From a virus, in the IMG/VR virus record IMGVR_UViG_3300043570_002878, positions 1-35,292 of that record: 35,292 nt of DNA; one strand, 5' to 3'. Position numbers and translations under genes: made by a program. Below, in pieces: positions 33,446 to 35,292 of this stretch (within the stretch, counting starts at the first letter, position 1; every line of letters begins with the position of its first letter). Under the pieces are notes generated by a model. It did no database searches, was not told the origin of the DNA, and saw only the letters and a list, made by a program, of their open reading frames with translations.

Positions 33446-34284
33446 AGCAATGTACTTGTGGAAGATCAAAAGCTTACCCATATTGTGACGGAACACATAA
33501 AAAGAAAAAGGAGTCATTAATGAAAAACGGAATGATAGATGTTTTAGATAGTAGCAAATTTATTATTTTACAAGATGAAGAAATTCCAGAAAGTAAAGCT
33601 GGAGTACTTGGAGTATATACTAATAAAATTGTAGAAATACCTAATTTTATAGACCCAGAAATTGTTCCAAAAATGATTAATTTTTTTGAAAATTGTAATG
33701 TTGATTGGGGAGATATTGCGTTTTATGGTTCCTCTGGAAAAGGAATTATGACAGATTCTGAGACAATGAAAAAATTTGAATTACCAGATGGATTTTTTGA
33801 TAAGTTAAAAAATAAATATCAAGAAACAGTAGAATTAGTATTTGGTAGAGAAGTTAGAGCAAATACCTCTCATGCACAAAAATGGGATGTTGGAGGGTTT
33901 GCAAGCCCACATTCAGATAATTCAGATAATAAAGGAGAGCCTAATGCTTTTGCAATAAATAAATATGTAGGAATACTTTATCTTAATGATGATTACGAAG
34001 GCGGAGAATTGTATTTTTGTGACAAAGATAACGAAATGAAAACCTATTTATCTTTTAAGCCAAACGTTTATTCTTATTATGTTTTCCCTGGAGGATATGA
34101 AAATATTCACGGTGTCTCAGAAATAACCAAAGGTACAAGATACACCATGGTTTCATTTTGGGATTACGCAGATTCAGTTTACGATCAAGAAACATTAGAT
34201 AGATGGGAAGAAGAAGAAAAGCAAGTTAGAATTGAACAGGCAAAGCAAAAAGAAGAATGGAATAAAGGAAACAAATATGCTTGA
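33442..34284 (+). CDS. 2-oxoglutarate/Fe(II) dioxygenase with N-terminal CDGSH iron-sulfur motif, 280 aa
   Basis: Residues 4-19 read CTCGRSKAYPYCDGTH, which fits the CDGSH [2Fe-2S] motif exactly (C-x-C-x2-S-x3-P-x-C-D-G-T-H). A Lys-rich linker follows. The oxygenase part has SPHSDNSD (HxD), LYLNDDYEGGELYF, IHGVSEI with the distal His and TRYTMVSFW with the Arg. An in-frame ATG at 33520 with AAGGAGT in front could yield the oxygenase alone (254 aa). ATGA overlap at the start. The iron-sulfur part might donate an electron to keep iron reduced. Confidence 0.85.
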   Translation: MKQCTCGRSKAYPYCDGTHKKKKESLMKNGMIDVLDSSKFIILQDEEIPESKAGVLGVYTNKIVEIPNFIDPEIVPKMINFFENCNVDWGDIAFYGSSGKGIMTDSETMKKFELPDGFFDKLKNKYQETVELVFGREVRANTSHAQKWDVGGFASPHSDNSDNKGEPNAFAINKYVGILYLNDDYEGGELYFCDKDNEMKTYLSFKPNVYSYYVFPGGYENIHGVSEITKGTRYTMVSFWDYADSVYDQETLDRWEEEEKQVRIEQAKQKEEWNKGNKYA

Positions 34285-35128
34285 GGGTACAGATTTTTAT
34301 AAAATAGCTCCAAAGATTATTGTTTACAAAAATGTCTTCAATAATGATTATTTTATGGAATGTTTTGAACACATTAAGTCTATTGATAATATGTGGGTAG
34401 ACTGGTACATATATGGCAAGCAGACAAACTTTCCAGTTAAAGATACTAGACCACACAATGTTCCAGGAGTTTTGCCCTATAATGAATTTAAACAAGATAT
34501 TAATTTTGACGAAGTCACAGATGAAAAGCTTAAATTTTTCTATAACTACATAGAAGATGTTTTTTATAATACGACCAAGCACTATTTTGAGCTTACTGGA
34601 GAGACTCCACCAGAAGGCTCTCCGATAAGCCACTTTACCGCAACCCTACTTAAGTATATACCTCATGAGAGTTTTGAACCAGCTGGATCAGTAATGGGAT
34701 ACCACACAGATTTTCAGCAAGAAAAAACCGAAGAGCCAGGCTTTAAATTTTTTGTAACATGCTGCATGTATTTAAATCATGATTATGATGGAGGACAAGT
34801 ATCCTTTAAGATATTTCAAGATGAATCAAATGATCCAAATGCAGAGTATGTAAAACATATGTACCAACCAGAATTTGGCGATGTAACAATTTTTCCATCA
34901 AGAGCACCATACTATCACGGAGTAAAGACTGTAACAAATGGAATAAAGTATTTTATTAGAAGTTTTTATATGTATAGCTATCCAGGCTCGGAAGCATGGC
35001 ATGCAAACAAAGATAAATATGGCGAAGAGCTATGGAAACAGATGGATAGAGAAAGACAGATAGCTGATCTAAAATCTGGTAAAAATGAAAGAAAAGATGC
35101 AGACGAAAAAAATGGAAGAAATGGATAG
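34277..35128 (+). CDS. 2-oxoglutarate/Fe(II) dioxygenase, 283 aa
   Basis: The start MLEGTDFYKIAPKIIVYKN at 34277 is chosen because AAAGGAAAC lies before it and it overlaps the upstream stop by 8 bp; a longer frame from 34232 lies within the previous gene. MGYHTDFQQ (HxD), CMYLNHDYDGGQVSF, VTIFPSRAPYYHGVKT with the distal His, and KYFIRSFY. Paralogue of the 32633 gene, with a larger insert. Charged C-terminal helix. Confidence 0.87.
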   Translation: MLEGTDFYKIAPKIIVYKNVFNNDYFMECFEHIKSIDNMWVDWYIYGKQTNFPVKDTRPHNVPGVLPYNEFKQDINFDEVTDEKLKFFYNYIEDVFYNTTKHYFELTGETPPEGSPISHFTATLLKYIPHESFEPAGSVMGYHTDFQQEKTEEPGFKFFVTCCMYLNHDYDGGQVSFKIFQDESNDPNAEYVKHMYQPEFGDVTIFPSRAPYYHGVKTVTNGIKYFIRSFYMYSYPGSEAWHANKDKYGEELWKQMDRERQIADLKSGKNERKDADEKNGRNG

Positions 35129-35292
35129 CGTAAATCTAATCCAATACGGTAAGATACATTACTATGAAAATGTTATTACTGATCCCGACTACTTAATTAA
35201 TTTAATAGAGCTTTCTGACGGAGGCTTAAATGAAAACACCAGTATCCCTGCGTGGAAAGAATGGGCGGCAAGCGGAGATACAGAGTATGTAT
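35112..35292 (+). CDS. N-terminus of a further 2OG/Fe(II) oxygenase, cut by the window edge
   Basis: About 60 codons are present, starting MEEMDSVNLIQYGKIHYYEN (a second Met at 35121 is also possible). YGKIHYYENVITDPDYLINLI followed by a Trp-rich IPAWKEWAASGD matches the N-terminal part of the 11165 oxygenase (IWYFENAIPEAEKFL, IPDWSEWRD). The catalytic half lies beyond the window. Overlaps the upstream gene end by 17 bp. Confidence 0.65.
   Translation, partial: MEEMDSVNLIQYGKIHYYENVITDPDYLINLIELSDGGLNENTSIPAWKEWAASGDTEYV

Overview
This window looks like part of the genome of a tailed bacteriophage, AT-rich and probably infecting an actinobacterium, plausibly a freshwater one. The evidence is a long leftward cluster of tiny overlapping genes of the kind seen in actinophages (GP88, a DUF932/TIGR03299-type protein, an Api92/YubB-type ferredoxin-fold protein, a DUF7455-like zinc protein), a run of tail-fibre genes, phage tRNAs, a small HNH nuclease and a B12-dependent ribonucleotide reductase. 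Many genes whose -10 box sits exactly 6 bp before the ATG imply leaderless mRNAs, which actinobacteria translate well. The host is inferred; no integrase, capsid, terminase or polymerase gene is present here.

Layout. (1) Positions 1-9144 hold the leftward small-gene arm: about 25 short genes chained by ATGA or TAATG overlaps. They are driven by at least twelve copies of one promoter design (TGTCRG box, exactly 10 bp, TATAAT-like box), usually followed by an unusually conserved AACGAAAGGA ribosome-binding block. Between these operons lie GC-rich repeats (CGACACGCCCGA), ATGTG/CACAT palindromes, terminator hairpins and DnaA-box-like sites. A tRNA-Asp lies in this arm. (2) Positions 9145-16600 hold a mosaic of accessory genes on both strands: two glycosyltransferases (one just beyond 16650), three 2-oxoglutarate/Fe(II) oxygenases, an HNH nuclease, tRNA-Asn and tRNA-Glu, membrane micropeptides and a lysozyme-like protein. 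Many look leaderless. (3) Positions 17728-19662 encode a complete class II (adenosylcobalamin) ribonucleoside-triphosphate reductase. (4) Positions 19732-29036 hold a holin-like protein with an EF-hand-type loop, then seven tail-fibre or baseplate-type genes, ending in a protein with two fibronectin-III-like domains, a 77-residue Phe/Pro/Tyr repeat and a C-terminal Hint (intein/hedgehog-type) domain. (5) Positions 29080-35292 form a rightward operon that starts at a perfect TTGACA-17-TATAAT promoter. It carries seven 2OG/Fe(II) oxygenases, the last cut by the window edge, and two DUF6065-like proteins. One oxygenase carries an N-terminal CDGSH iron-sulfur motif.

How the parts may work together. 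The left arm probably supplies early host-takeover and replication functions. The right arm supplies adhesion proteins. The oxygenases and glycosyltransferases most plausibly modify something at the virion or cell surface. Because the prolyl-4-hydroxylase-like operon directly follows a proline-rich adhesin, and a collagen-like GPQGPAG segment lies upstream, hydroxylation of virion proteins is an attractive but untested idea. Sugars or other small molecules are equally possible substrates.
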